Source: JBBSEX01 sp038239345 (GTDB taxonomy: Bacteria; Acidobacteriota; Terriglobia; Bryobacterales; Bryobacteraceae). Taken from it: a stretch of DNA of 64,000 bases. Positions 1-8,616 of this stretch are shown in pieces. The notes beneath the pieces are model-generated. The model was not told where the DNA came from and did not search any database. It saw only the letters and a list, made by a program, of their open reading frames with translations. Position numbers and translations under genes: made by a program. The DNA is taken from positions 124,001 to 188,000 of the forward strand of contig JBBSEX010000008.1 in NCBI GenBank assembly GCA_038239345.1, given 5' to 3'. Each line of letters opens with the position of its first letter. The first letter of the stretch is position 1.

Positions 1-625
1 CATCGCGCGAGAAAAATAGTTCAATGGTGATGTCGGTGGATGGACCTTTGATGGTGGCAGTTAGACGGTCGGCGTCAACCGGGTTGTCGCCCAGCTTCAA
101 CATCTGATTCCCCGTGTATTCCACGCGGACCTGATAGGGCGCGCCAAAGACTACGGTTTGAGCGGATGGCAGGCGTCCCTGCGCCAGTTCCTTCCGAACG
201 AACTGCAGGAATGCCAGTGGATCTTTGGCACAAGCCGCTGTCGGAATTTCAGATTTGCCGCCATTTACGGTTTCCCGCGTAGCGATATTTTTCGTCGCGT
301 CGAACTTCAGGGTCTCATCACTTTTGCGCTTGCCGTGGGCGTAAGTGCGGTCGAACTCTACTGAGCAGAATTCAGCGGTCTGGGACGATTTATAGCGATC
401 GGAAACGGCGTACCCTGGCACGGACGCATCTAGCGATAGCTCGACGGTCCAGCGGTTTACACCCTCGGAAGCACCCCGAATCGCTGAGAAACTTGCCTCA
501 CCCAAACTCAATCCGCTGGGCCAGTTGATATTGTAGTGGAGCGATTCATTTGGCAGCGAGGCAGCGGCTCCAGCTTTCTCAGGAGACGCGAAAGCGACAA
601 GAAGGACCAACAAGGGTGGCAGCAT
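1..625 (-). CDS. DUF3108-like exported protein, 3' end outside window
   Basis: The minus-strand frame opens with an ATG at 625 and stays open to the window edge, giving about 208 residues. The first residues (MLPPLLVLLVAFASPEKAGA) form a short hydrophobic export signal. The mature part begins with a pattern like ESLHYNINWPSGLSLGEAS, which resembles DUF3108 proteins (predicted periplasmic or envelope beta-rich proteins of unknown role). The start lies 2 bases after the TGA of the upstream glycosyltransferase gene (628-630), so the two are very likely co-transcribed and perhaps translationally coupled. The C-terminus is not in the window. Family assignment is from pattern memory only; function is unknown. 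Confidence 0.72.
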   Translation of the reverse strand, partial: MLPPLLVLLVAFASPEKAGAAASLPNESLHYNINWPSGLSLGEASFSAIRGASEGVNRWTVELSLDASVPGYAVSDRYKSSQTAEFCSVEFDRTYAHGKRKSDETLKFDATKNIATRETVNGGKSEIPTAACAKDPLAFLQFVRKELAQGRLPSAQTVVFGAPYQVRVEYTGNQMLKLGDNPVDADRLTATIKGPSTDITIELFFSRD

Positions 626-627
626 TT

Positions 628-1779
628 TCAACGACGAATGGCGGTTATCGGCCGGACTTTTTCTACGGGCTTTCTACTTCCCGCAACTTCATAATATACT
701 TCCAGCGTCTTCTGTGCGGACTTTTCCCAGCTAAATAGCGTGGATCTATGCGCAGCCAGGCGTTCCATGCGCGTCCGTAGCTGCGCGTCCAACAGCAAAT
801 CTTGAATAGCCCGGGCCATCTCGGAAACGGAGTGCGGATCGAACAGAATTCCGGCCGCATTCGCGACTTCGGGCATGGCCGATGTGTTGGAGCAAGCCAC
901 CGCCCGTCCGCAGGCCATGGCTTCCAGAATCGGCAACCCAAAGCCTTCATAAAACGATGGAAACACGAAAAGTTCGCAGCCGCCGTAGAGATGCAACAGA
1001 TCTTCGTCGTTCACGTATCCGGTGAAGTGAACACGATCAGCTACACTTGATTTCTCCACTGCTTTGTAGACGGTTGGCGAGTACCAAGTGTTGTTACCGA
1101 CGAACACTAATCGGTGGGGAAGCTGTGGATTAGCCCGAATCACTTCTTCAAAAGCCCGTAACAGACCCAGATGATTTTTTCGCGGCTGCAAATCGCCGAT
1201 CGTCAGGATGTACGGAAATGGAATATGGAACTTGTTCTCAATGCGAGCCACGGCGACTTCGCGTTGTACCGGCCGAAACGCTGACGAGACGGCATTGGGA
1301 ATCGAGATGACCTTATCATCGTCAATCCCATAGGCCTTTATAATCTCGCGCCGCGAAAACTCGCTGGGAGCCAGAACACGCGCCGCCATCTTCGCCGTTC
1401 GCTTCACGGTGTACTTTAGCTGAGCGGCCCGGAAGCGCGTAAAATATTCCGGATTTTCTAAATAGCTAACGTCATGAATACTCGCAATAACCGGAACCGG
1501 GCAAATGAGAGGCGCAGTATATTGCACATGGAGCAAATCCGGACGGTCTTGACGAAGACGGTTTGGAAGATCGAACCCTAATCGAATGAAAGGGTTACGC
1601 GATACCCACCGCTTCGTAAATTGGGCCGGAACATCTTCATCCGCCCGCTCCATCGACAGATAAGCTATGAATTCGGAATTGTCGTCTAAACCGGCGAACT
1701 GACCTAACAGGTTGCGTATATAAACTTCATTCCCCGTAAGGTGGCAGCCGATTGCGTGTGCATCAACAGAAAAGCGCAT
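628..1779 (-). CDS. Glycosyltransferase family 4 (GT-B fold)
   Basis: A 383-residue cytosolic glycosyltransferase predicted to move a sugar from a nucleotide-sugar donor to a glycan or lipid acceptor. The N-terminal half (about 1-170) fits an acceptor-side Rossmann domain, and the C-terminal half (about 185-345) is the donor-binding group 1 domain. It carries GDLQPRKNHLGLLRAF and the family's E-x7-E signature, seen as EGFGLPILEAMACG near residue 278. Length is normal for GT4. The ATG at 1779 opens onto a 150-base intergenic region shared with the divergent treZ, where a small hairpin (1869-1885) sits. The DUF3108 gene follows immediately, suggesting a small envelope or surface-glycan unit. 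Donor and acceptor cannot be told from the sequence. Confidence 0.9.
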   Translation of the reverse strand: MRFSVDAHAIGCHLTGNEVYIRNLLGQFAGLDDNSEFIAYLSMERADEDVPAQFTKRWVSRNPFIRLGFDLPNRLRQDRPDLLHVQYTAPLICPVPVIASIHDVSYLENPEYFTRFRAAQLKYTVKRTAKMAARVLAPSEFSRREIIKAYGIDDDKVISIPNAVSSAFRPVQREVAVARIENKFHIPFPYILTIGDLQPRKNHLGLLRAFEEVIRANPQLPHRLVFVGNNTWYSPTVYKAVEKSSVADRVHFTGYVNDEDLLHLYGGCELFVFPSFYEGFGLPILEAMACGRAVACSNTSAMPEVANAAGILFDPHSVSEMARAIQDLLLDAQLRTRMERLAAHRSTLFSWEKSAQKTLEVYYEVAGSRKPVEKVRPITAIRR

Positions 1780-1966
1780 GCAGTAATAAATAGTATAGAA
1801 GGCTCAACCGCCATCTGACTATACAAGATCATCCCCTGTGATACTAACCCACTGAGCGTGAAGACGTTCTTGCCATTTGGGCAAGCAATTTTAGCGCCAC
1901 GCCAGAGCCCCTCAATAATGGCTTCGTTTTGTGACGGAAACGCCTAGCGACGTATCTAATCCACAT

Positions 1967-3748
1967 ATGAACACTAACCAGATGCCGATTGGGGCGGCAG
2001 TGTTGCCAGGTGCTGTCCGATTTCGTGTTTGGGCGCCGGAACGAAAACGCGTGAGCGTCGTTATCCCAGATCGGGAAATCGTGTTACGGCCTGATGACGG
2101 TTATTTTTCTGAGGTCGTGGATGGGCTGAGCGCGGGAATTTCCTATCGCTATCGGATCGATGACGGCGGCTCGTTTCCCGATCCCGTCTCGCGATTTCAG
2201 CCCGAGGGTCCGCATCGCAATTCCGCAGTAGTCGACCCCAACCACTTCCCCTGGACCGATGGAAACTGGTCCGGCGTCCCCTTAAAGGATGCTGTCATTT
2301 ATGAACTCCACATCGGTACCTTTACAGCGGCCGGGACATGGGATGCGGCGGCGAAGGAATTGCCTTACCTGCGCGATCTGGGAATTACGGTAATTGAAGT
2401 AATGCCGGTGGCCGAGTTTCCCGGCAAGTTTGGATGGGGCTACGACGGCGTTCATCTATTCGCGCCCACCCGCTTATATGGACGCCCGGATGACTTCCGG
2501 CGCTTTGTCGATGACGCGCACCGCTGCGGTCTGGGCGTCATTCTCGACGTGGTCTACAATCATCTGGGACCGGACGGGAATTATCTGCGTCAATTCTCCG
2601 ATCGTTACTTCACCCCACACCACCGTACCGATTGGGGCGAGGCCTTGAATTTCGACGGCGAGGGCCGCGCGGGCGTGCGGACCTTCTTCATCGAAAACGC
2701 CGTGCATTGGATTCGCGAATATCACCTGGACGGCCTGCGGCTGGATGCGACACACAGCATTTTCGACGATTCGGAAGCCCACATCCTGGCGACGATTGCC
2801 GAGGCCTGCCGGAAAGCTGCCGGGAAACGGACTGTCCTCCTCACCGCGGAGAACGATCATCTGGATCCCAAGCTAATAACCGCACATCAGCTGGACGCCG
2901 TCTGGAACGACGATTTCCATCACAGCGCTCGCGTGGCGGTCAGCGGCCGGTCCGAAGGCTATTACTCCAGCTATCGGGGAACGCCACAAGAGCTGATTTC
3001 GGCCGTGAAGCATGGCTATCTGTACCAGGGCCAGCGAAACGCCGAGGGAAAGCAGCGAGGGACTGCCACCGCTTCGCTTCCGCCGGAACATTTCATCACG
3101 TTTTTGGAAAATCACGATCAGGTGGCGAATTCCGCTCACGGCGAACATGTTTATCAACTGACCGATATGGCTACCTATCGCGCCATGACGGCTTTGCTGC
3201 TTCTGGCTCCGGGGACGCCGCTGCTCTTTCAAGGGCAGGAATTCGCATCGTCCCGGCCCTTCCCTTATTTCGCCGATCATTCCGGAGATCTCGGGCAATT
3301 AGTCCGTAACGGGCGCGCTGCGTATCTTGCGCAATTTCCCAGCTTGGCAACCGCTGAGATGCAAGCCGCCTTGGACGACCCCGGCGATGGGGCAACTTTT
3401 GAAGCGGCGAAACTGGACTGGGCCGAGCGCGACCGGAATCCGCAACTGTTAGAAATGTTCGGCGATCTGCTGCGCCTGCGCAAACAAATGGGACCATTAG
3501 TTGACGGCGCGGTATTAGGCGATCGCGCTTTCGTTCTCCGTTTCGGGCCAGCCCAACAGGCCAAACTGCTGCTTGTGAATCTGGGCTCCGATCTTCACCT
3601 TGGTTTTGCCGCGGAGCCTTTATTGGGTGGCAAATGGCAGACTGTCTGGTCGAGTGAATACCCCCGCTACGGCGGACGCGGGGCAGCCGATGCCGGCGAC
3701 AATTGGCACATTGCCGGAAAGTCGGCGGCGCTGCTTTCGCCGATTTAA
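1967..3748 (+). CDS. treZ: Malto-oligosyltrehalose trehalohydrolase
   Basis: TreZ releases trehalose from maltooligosyl-trehalose, the second step of the TreY-TreZ route from glycogen. An N-terminal CBM48/E-set domain (VRFRVWAPERKRVSVV) precedes a GH13 barrel with FPGKFGWGYDGVHLFAPTRL, the nucleophile region LDGLRLDATHSI, the acid region LLTAENDHLDP and FLENHDQVANS. The DATHS variant of the nucleophile motif and the overall length of about 593 residues fit TreZ better than branching enzyme. The frame extends upstream to a GTG at 1931; ATG 1967 and ATG 1982 are both plausible and none has a strong ribosome site, so the start is uncertain. No treY is in the window. A separate glgB lies at 32.3-34.5 kb. 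Confidence 0.9.
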   Translation: MNTNQMPIGAAVLPGAVRFRVWAPERKRVSVVIPDREIVLRPDDGYFSEVVDGLSAGISYRYRIDDGGSFPDPVSRFQPEGPHRNSAVVDPNHFPWTDGNWSGVPLKDAVIYELHIGTFTAAGTWDAAAKELPYLRDLGITVIEVMPVAEFPGKFGWGYDGVHLFAPTRLYGRPDDFRRFVDDAHRCGLGVILDVVYNHLGPDGNYLRQFSDRYFTPHHRTDWGEALNFDGEGRAGVRTFFIENAVHWIREYHLDGLRLDATHSIFDDSEAHILATIAEACRKAAGKRTVLLTAENDHLDPKLITAHQLDAVWNDDFHHSARVAVSGRSEGYYSSYRGTPQELISAVKHGYLYQGQRNAEGKQRGTATASLPPEHFITFLENHDQVANSAHGEHVYQLTDMATYRAMTALLLLAPGTPLLFQGQEFASSRPFPYFADHSGDLGQLVRNGRAAYLAQFPSLATAEMQAALDDPGDGATFEAAKLDWAERDRNPQLLEMFGDLLRLRKQMGPLVDGAVLGDRAFVLRFGPAQQAKLLLVNLGSDLHLGFAAEPLLGGKWQTVWSSEYPRYGGRGAADAGDNWHIAGKSAALLSPI

Positions 3749-3786
3749 GCGACTTTTTCGACACATGGGTGTGACACACTGGAACA

Positions 3787-4470
3787 ATGCGTTGCCTAAT
3801 TTTGTCTGTTTGCGCGATGACGACGTGCGCGGCGACGGGCCTAGCGCAGAGTCCGGCGTTTACCTGGGAAGGCCAGGTTGAAAAAAACACCGTTATTTAT
3901 ATCCACGATAAAAAAGTAGAAGCCAAGCCGCATATTGAGGGTTCCCACTTTTACTTCGTCGACCCCCTTCCGGATGCCCGGCAGCAGGTCCGCTTGCAGG
4001 TGAAGGAAGGTCGCGGAAGCGTCCAAATCACCGATCAGCCGCGCCTGGAAAACGATTTCACCCTGGCGATTTCCATTCAGGACTTGCAGGATGGTCCAGG
4101 CTTCTATTCCATTGCCCTCTACTGGGACAGCGACCGCGGGGGGATTCAGGAACCGCCGAAACGCCGTGGCAAGGAGTCTCGCGGGCTGACGTGGTACGGC
4201 GGAGTGGATGGCAAGATTCGCGTGATGGTGCGCGGCAATAGCTTTTCCTCGGAAGTGGTGGATGGGCAGCCGGCAACCGATGAACGAGCCGTCTTTGCGC
4301 GCCCGTTGCCTGACCGGGCGGACCTGAACATCGTGCTGAAACGCATCAAGGGACGCGGCGCGGTGGAGCTGGTGGAACGCCCTTCCAGCAGAAACGGGTA
4401 TCAATTGATATTTCAGATCTCCGATCCTGTGCAGGGTTCGGATGTCTATCAAGTGGACGTCAGCTGGTAA
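3787..4470 (+). CDS. Exported protein with a tandemly duplicated domain, function unknown
   Basis: A 227-residue protein with a short signal peptide ending near ATGLAQ. The mature part consists of two copies of a domain of about 90-100 residues. Copy 1 runs from FTWEGQV through PLPDARQQVRLQVKEGRGSV to FTLAISIQD. Copy 2 runs from LTWYGGV through PLPDRADLNIVLKRIKGRGA to YQLIFQISD, and both end in a Y-x-x-x-W-like strand (IALYW, VDVSW). The matching order of motifs indicates an internal duplication; a beta-sandwich fold is a guess. It starts 38 bases after treZ and precedes another exported protein in the same direction. I do not recognise a named family. Confidence 0.75.
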   Translation: MRCLILSVCAMTTCAATGLAQSPAFTWEGQVEKNTVIYIHDKKVEAKPHIEGSHFYFVDPLPDARQQVRLQVKEGRGSVQITDQPRLENDFTLAISIQDLQDGPGFYSIALYWDSDRGGIQEPPKRRGKESRGLTWYGGVDGKIRVMVRGNSFSSEVVDGQPATDERAVFARPLPDRADLNIVLKRIKGRGAVELVERPSSRNGYQLIFQISDPVQGSDVYQVDVSW

Positions 4471-4516
4471 AGTCCACGCCCTTACGCGGTAACCGGTTGG
4501 GTTCGAGGTGCGTCGC

Positions 4517-6028
4517 ATGTTTGAAATGAAATTTGCAGTCTTGTTGATGCCCGTTTGCCTGCTGGCCCAAATTGGCGGGAATCCGGGCCAGTATCCACCA
4601 GGGCAATACCCGCCGGGTCAATACCCTCCAGGGCAGAACCCGCAGAGTGGCGGAATGGGAATACCCCGCTTTCCGAAAAAGGGAAAGAAGGGCGAAGAAA
4701 AGAAGGCTGATCAGGCTGCGCCGGTGTTGAGCAGTGAAGGAACGCTGCGCGCGGCCGACGCCAAGGGCATAGTCATCGACACCGAAGAAAAGCGGATTCT
4801 GACTTTCAAACTTTCCGACAAGACCAAGTTTCTGAGAGCCGACAAAGAAATCAAGGGAACCGATTTTCGCGTTGGCGATCGTCTGGCCGTCGACTACAAT
4901 TCCGACGACGAAGGGTACATGTACGCCGTGACTGTGAAGTTCGTGAAGGCGGGGGATGCGGCATCCATCGCTCAGGTGTCAGACGGGGCGACGGGCGCGA
5001 TCGGTTCACCGGTGAATGCGCCGGCAGCAGCCGCGGCGGGCGAAAACGGCGATGCCCCACGACAAGTAGCGCAGCAACCGGCGACGACGATGGTTCCCGC
5101 AGCGCCGCAGCTGACCGATGGCGACGAGGGTCCTCCGACTTTAAGACGCGGTGCTCCCAAGCCTAAAAAGAAGAAGGCCGAGGATGACGACATTACGAAG
5201 GTCGCCTCTGCTTCGAAGCCCGGTGGGAGTTTACCCAAGCCGGATAGCCGGCCCGACGCAAAGCCATATGTGCCGCCCGTGGAAACTTTATCGCGGGAAG
5301 TAACCGAGCCTGTGAATCAACCCATCCCGATCGTCAAGCCAATCGATAAGGCACGGGAAGCGGCGCTCAACTTCACCGAAACTCTGCCGAACTATCTCTG
5401 CAAAGAATTCATGACGCGGTACATCAGCACCGCGCGCCCGGTAAGCTGGCAGGCGCAAGACGTGGTATCGACTGACGTCCTTTATGAAGAAGGGCGCGAG
5501 CGGTACGGAAACGTCGCAATCAATGGAAAGCCGTTCAAGAAGTCGATTGAAGAACTGCCCAACGGGTCATGGTCTACTGGAGAATTCGGCACCGTGCTGC
5601 GCGATTTGTTTTCGCCGTCCACTGCCGCCAGTTTTCATTATCGAAATGAAGAAACCATCGCCGGAGTTCCGGCCATGATGTACGACTATGAGGTGGACAA
5701 AGACAATTCACACTGGAAAGTGATGATGGTCTCGCAAGCTTATTTCCCCGAATACCACGGGTCGGTCTGGATCGATAAGAAGACGTTCCGCGTGCTGCGC
5801 GTGGAAATGTTGGCCCGCAAAATTCCCAAGGAGTTCCCGCTCGATTCCGTGGAGTCGGTAACCGATTACCAATACATCCGGCTGGGGAATGCCGACCAAT
5901 TTCTATTGCCGGTGCGGGCGGAGACACTCACCTGCATCCGTGGCACCAGTACCTGTTCGCGCAACACAATCGAGTTTCGTAATTACCACAAGTATTCGGG
6001 CGAGAGCACGGTTACTTTCGACAAGTAA
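4517..6028 (+). CDS. Large exported acidobacterial protein with PPGQY repeats, function unknown
   Basis: A 503-residue protein. ATG 4517 is preferred because GAGGTG at 4505-4510 sits 6 bases upstream; an in-frame GTG at 4508 overlaps that site. A signal peptide (MFEMKFAVLLMPVCLLAQ) is followed by perfect five-residue repeats of the PPGQY type, then a lysine-rich stretch. Next comes a small domain (about 75-150) with a KFLRADKEIKGTDFRVGDRL pattern like proteins carrying a DUF5666-type beta domain, then a low-complexity linker. The C-terminal domain (about 280-500) starts with NFTETLPNYLCKEFMTRY and is a type I associate with exported acidobacterial proteins. It contains several cysteines. Its stop codon abuts that of the convergent gene with no bases between. 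Confidence 0.75.
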   Translation: MFEMKFAVLLMPVCLLAQIGGNPGQYPPGQYPPGQYPPGQNPQSGGMGIPRFPKKGKKGEEKKADQAAPVLSSEGTLRAADAKGIVIDTEEKRILTFKLSDKTKFLRADKEIKGTDFRVGDRLAVDYNSDDEGYMYAVTVKFVKAGDAASIAQVSDGATGAIGSPVNAPAAAAAGENGDAPRQVAQQPATTMVPAAPQLTDGDEGPPTLRRGAPKPKKKKAEDDDITKVASASKPGGSLPKPDSRPDAKPYVPPVETLSREVTEPVNQPIPIVKPIDKAREAALNFTETLPNYLCKEFMTRYISTARPVSWQAQDVVSTDVLYEEGRERYGNVAINGKPFKKSIEELPNGSWSTGEFGTVLRDLFSPSTAASFHYRNEETIAGVPAMMYDYEVDKDNSHWKVMMVSQAYFPEYHGSVWIDKKTFRVLRVEMLARKIPKEFPLDSVESVTDYQYIRLGNADQFLLPVRAETLTCIRGTSTCSRNTIEFRNYHKYSGESTVTFDK

Positions 6029-6880
6029 TTATTTCGGAATCATCTTCTGGATTTCTGGCGGGATGGCGAACGTCATCTTCAATGTGAAGACTTTCTGGAA
6101 CGGCTCCACTGAGATTCGTGCCGTCAAGGTTGGCTTTGGCGCTTTATCTTTTGGCGTGCAGGCGAAAACGACCGTAGCTTTATCGTGTGCATTCAGCACC
6201 GGCTTATCGATCTTGGCTGTCACTCCGGCGAACGCCCCGTCCACATCGACTTTCACGTTTACCGGGCCATCCGTGTCGTTGGTGACAATCACTTCCATCG
6301 ATGCCGGTTCATAGCTGCTGAGCAGGATTTCTGTTTTGTCGACCTTGATTCGGTCCAACAATTGGGCCGCCAGCACCGCCGGATCGCCAGGCATCGCCCG
6401 TGACGGTTTCTGGCCATTATCGGGGCCCGCCGTCATCGGTCCGGCAGGTGTCATCCACTTCCCGGTCACCGTGGGCGCATACCAGAACCATTGGCCTTCA
6501 ATCGTCTTCCAATGGCTGGCAATGGCCAGCGGCACTTCCATGCGATTGCCATGCATTACCATTTCCGTGCGGCAGGAAGCCACCACCTCGGCATCGGAAA
6601 AATCTTTCGAATACTTGATCTTCACAATGGAATAGCTCTTCAAGCGCTGCTTGTCGGCACCCAGAAACGTGTCCTTGCTTTCCTCAGCTACCACCTGGTC
6701 GGCAAGTCTCCATTTACCGTCGACGTGCGCTTGATAGAACTGCATGATCCGCGCGCGCAAGGCTTCTTCAATCTCGGGTGGCGCTTTCTCAAACAGAGTG
6801 GATGCCTGGCCGAACGCCGCGGTACTGGTGGCCAATAGCAAGCTGGCAATCAAGCCTCTGGAGAATCGCTTCGTTATCAT
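6029..6880 (-). CDS. Exported protein of unknown function
   Basis: A 283-residue protein; ATG 6880 is chosen because it begins a good signal peptide (MITKRFSRGLIASLLLATST, cleavage near AAFGQ). The upstream extension to 6967 is rich in R and C and looks non-coding. The first 150 mature residues (ALRARIMQFYQAHVDGKWRL, then FWYAPTVTGKW) resemble an NTF2-like or cystatin-like fold, with residues for a possible ligand pocket. The C-terminal 100 residues (MEVIVTNDTDGPVNVKVDVD) resemble an Ig-like or DUF1573-type beta domain. The assignment is structural impression only. It is convergent with the preceding gene and ends exactly at its stop. Confidence 0.7.
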   Translation of the reverse strand: MITKRFSRGLIASLLLATSTAAFGQASTLFEKAPPEIEEALRARIMQFYQAHVDGKWRLADQVVAEESKDTFLGADKQRLKSYSIVKIKYSKDFSDAEVVASCRTEMVMHGNRMEVPLAIASHWKTIEGQWFWYAPTVTGKWMTPAGPMTAGPDNGQKPSRAMPGDPAVLAAQLLDRIKVDKTEILLSSYEPASMEVIVTNDTDGPVNVKVDVDGAFAGVTAKIDKPVLNAHDKATVVFACTPKDKAPKPTLTARISVEPFQKVFTLKMTFAIPPEIQKMIPK

Positions 6881-6975
6881 CTCTGTCAAGACGTTTGCCG
6901 TGGCACAAAAGTTTTCTCGGCAGTCGCGCCAAAGGTAACTTTTAGCTTCCCGCCGTGTCCTACCCACAGAATCAT

Positions 6976-7113
6976 ATGGCTAAAAACGCGGCGAACAATA
7001 TCGTCGAGACTCTGATCGACTGGCGCATCGACACAATTTTCGGTATGGCTTGCGGCTTGCCGTATGCGATCGCCGCCACGATTACCAAAGACAAAATCCG
7101 TGAGTTGATTTAA
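6976..7113 (+). pseudogene. Remnant of a thiamine-pyrophosphate enzyme (internally deleted), 45 codons
   Basis: A short frame encodes 45 residues. Its first half, MAKNAANNIVETLIDWRIDT followed by IFGM, matches the start of TPP-dependent oxidase/decarboxylase proteins, where a PGDG-type motif normally follows. Instead the text jumps to ACGLPYAIAATI, which resembles the motif at the start of the C-terminal TPP-binding domain of the same family (typically MANGLPYAIAAQ). This looks like an in-frame deletion of several hundred codons. The frame then ends in TAA that overlaps the fumC ATG (TAATG, 7111-7115). It may survive because it supplies the 5' leader and translational coupling for fumC. Family recognition is from memory. 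Confidence 0.6.
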
Positions 7114-8495
7114 TGTCTGAATATCGCCGGGAATCCGATAGCATGGGTCCGATCGATGTGCCGGCCGGGCATCTGTGGGGCGCGCAGACCCAACGTTCCT
7201 TGCACTATTTCGCAATTGGCGGCGACCGTTTTCCCAATGAGTTTTATCACGCTTATGGTGTGATTAAAAAAGCCGCCGCGGCGGTGAACGCCAGAGCCGG
7301 GCGGTTGACTCAAGAAAAAGCCGAATGGATGCGGCAGGCGGCAGACGAGGTAATCGGCGGTAAGCTCGATTCCGAATTCCCGCTCATGGTCTGGCAGACG
7401 GGATCCGGCACACAGTCGAACATGAACGTGAATGAGGTGATTGCGAATCGGGCGATTCAAATCGCCGGCGGCGTATTGGGTTCGAAGAATCCGGTCCATC
7501 CCAACGACGACGTCAATATGGCGCAATCGTCGAACGACACGTTTCCTACGGCGATGCATGTCGCCGCGGTGCTGGAGATTAGCGGGCGATTGATTCCAAG
7601 ATTGCAGGAGTTAACCGATTCCCTGGCGGCGAAATCGCGGCAATGGGCCGATGTTGTAAAAATTGGGCGAACGCATCTGCAGGACGCCGTGCCGCTTACC
7701 GTAGGCCAGGAATGGTCCGGCTATGTCGCCCAAGTGCAGGATTCGATCAAGCGGGTTGAGCAGGGCCGGTCGGGTTTGTATCCGCTTGCAGCCGGAGGCA
7801 CGGCGGTGGGAACGGGATTGAATGCTCCGCCGGAATTCGGAGCCGAGATTGCCGCGGAGATCGCGACGCTTACCGGGCATCCTTTTGTGACGGCGCCCAA
7901 CAAATTCGCCGCGATTGCTTCGCTTGACCCGATGGTGCACGCGATGAGCACGCTGCGCGGCGTGGCGGCGGTTCTGATGAAAATCGCCAACGATATCCGC
8001 TGGCTTGCATCCGGCCCACGCTGTGGAATCGGCGAGTTACGCCTGCCGGAAAATGAACCGGGTTCTTCGATTATGCCGGGCAAAGTGAATCCCACGCAGA
8101 GCGAAGCGCTGATCATGGTTTGCGTCCAGGTGATGGGCCAAGACAACGCGGTTGGTATCGCCGGGTCCATGGCGAATTTCGAACTCAATACGATGCGGCC
8201 GGTAGTGATTCACAACTTCCTGCATTCATCGCGGATTTTAGCGGATGCGGCGCTCAGTTTCCGCTTGCACTGCATTGAGGGCATCGAACTGGATCGCCAA
8301 GTTATCGGCGGTTACGTTGAGCGCTCGCTGATGTTGGTGACGGCGCTAGCGCCGGTAATCGGCTATGACACCGCGGCTGCGGTCGCCCATGAAGCACTGG
8401 AAAACAATCAGACCCTCCGCGAAGTGGTGCTTGCCAGAGGATTACTATCCGGCAACGATTTCGACCGCATCATGGACCCCACGAAAATGGTCTAG
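7113..8495 (+). CDS. fumC: Class II fumarate hydratase
   Basis: A 460-residue iron-independent fumarase that interconverts fumarate and malate in the TCA cycle; homotetramer in the cytosol. The protein shows the substrate-contact motif TGSGTQSNMNVNEV (about 95-108), RTHLQDAVPLTVGQEWSGY in the middle, and the superfamily signature GSSIMPGKVNPTQ near 316. Length is standard for FumC and the GSSIMPGKVNP form favours fumarase over aspartase. The ATG overlaps the stop codon of a 45-codon remnant frame (TAATG), so ribosomes finishing that leader may reinitiate here. Not in a recognisable operon with the next gene. Confidence 0.96.
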   Translation: MSEYRRESDSMGPIDVPAGHLWGAQTQRSLHYFAIGGDRFPNEFYHAYGVIKKAAAAVNARAGRLTQEKAEWMRQAADEVIGGKLDSEFPLMVWQTGSGTQSNMNVNEVIANRAIQIAGGVLGSKNPVHPNDDVNMAQSSNDTFPTAMHVAAVLEISGRLIPRLQELTDSLAAKSRQWADVVKIGRTHLQDAVPLTVGQEWSGYVAQVQDSIKRVEQGRSGLYPLAAGGTAVGTGLNAPPEFGAEIAAEIATLTGHPFVTAPNKFAAIASLDPMVHAMSTLRGVAAVLMKIANDIRWLASGPRCGIGELRLPENEPGSSIMPGKVNPTQSEALIMVCVQVMGQDNAVGIAGSMANFELNTMRPVVIHNFLHSSRILADAALSFRLHCIEGIELDRQVIGGYVERSLMLVTALAPVIGYDTAAAVAHEALENNQTLREVVLARGLLSGNDFDRIMDPTKMV

Positions 8496-8549
8496 TCGGC
8501 GGCAGTAACCCATTGATTCTGCTTATACCTACCCGAAATTACATAAGTC

Positions 8550-8578
8550 TTACAAACGGCTGGCACATTCCCTGATAA
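8550..8578 (+). promoter_or_regulatory. Candidate sigma-70-type promoter for the desaturase gene
   Basis: TTACAA (8550-8555) and TGATAA (8573-8578) are separated by 17 bases. Transcription would start near 8585, leaving a leader of about 32 bases that holds AAGGGAG at 8603-8609, 7 bases before the GTG start. The match to consensus is partial, so this is a candidate only. Confidence 0.4.
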
Positions 8579-8616
8579 GTTGGAGTTGTAGTAAGTCATC
8601 ATAAGGGAGTCTCTTT

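Noticed and set aside
1869..1885. A small hairpin CTTGCC-ATTTG-GGCAAG as terminator
   Set aside because: It lies between divergent genes, has no T-run right after it, and no gene ends there.
2632..3309. A 225-codon plus-strand open frame in another phase
   Set aside because: It is inside treZ and reads as low-information Arg/Ser-rich text, as expected from the alternate phase of a GC-rich gene.
3748..3786. Possible operon of treZ with the next exported gene
   Set aside because: Spacing of 38 bases permits it, but products have no functional link and there is no promoter or terminator evidence either way.
3171..3890. A 239-codon minus-strand open frame
   Set aside because: It lies opposite the end of treZ and the start of the next gene, both well supported; its text is Arg/Pro/Ser-rich with no family and no ribosome site.
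4580..4650. Short direct repeats that look array-like
   Set aside because: They are in-frame codon repeats (PPGQY) of an exported protein and have no spacers, so not a CRISPR array.
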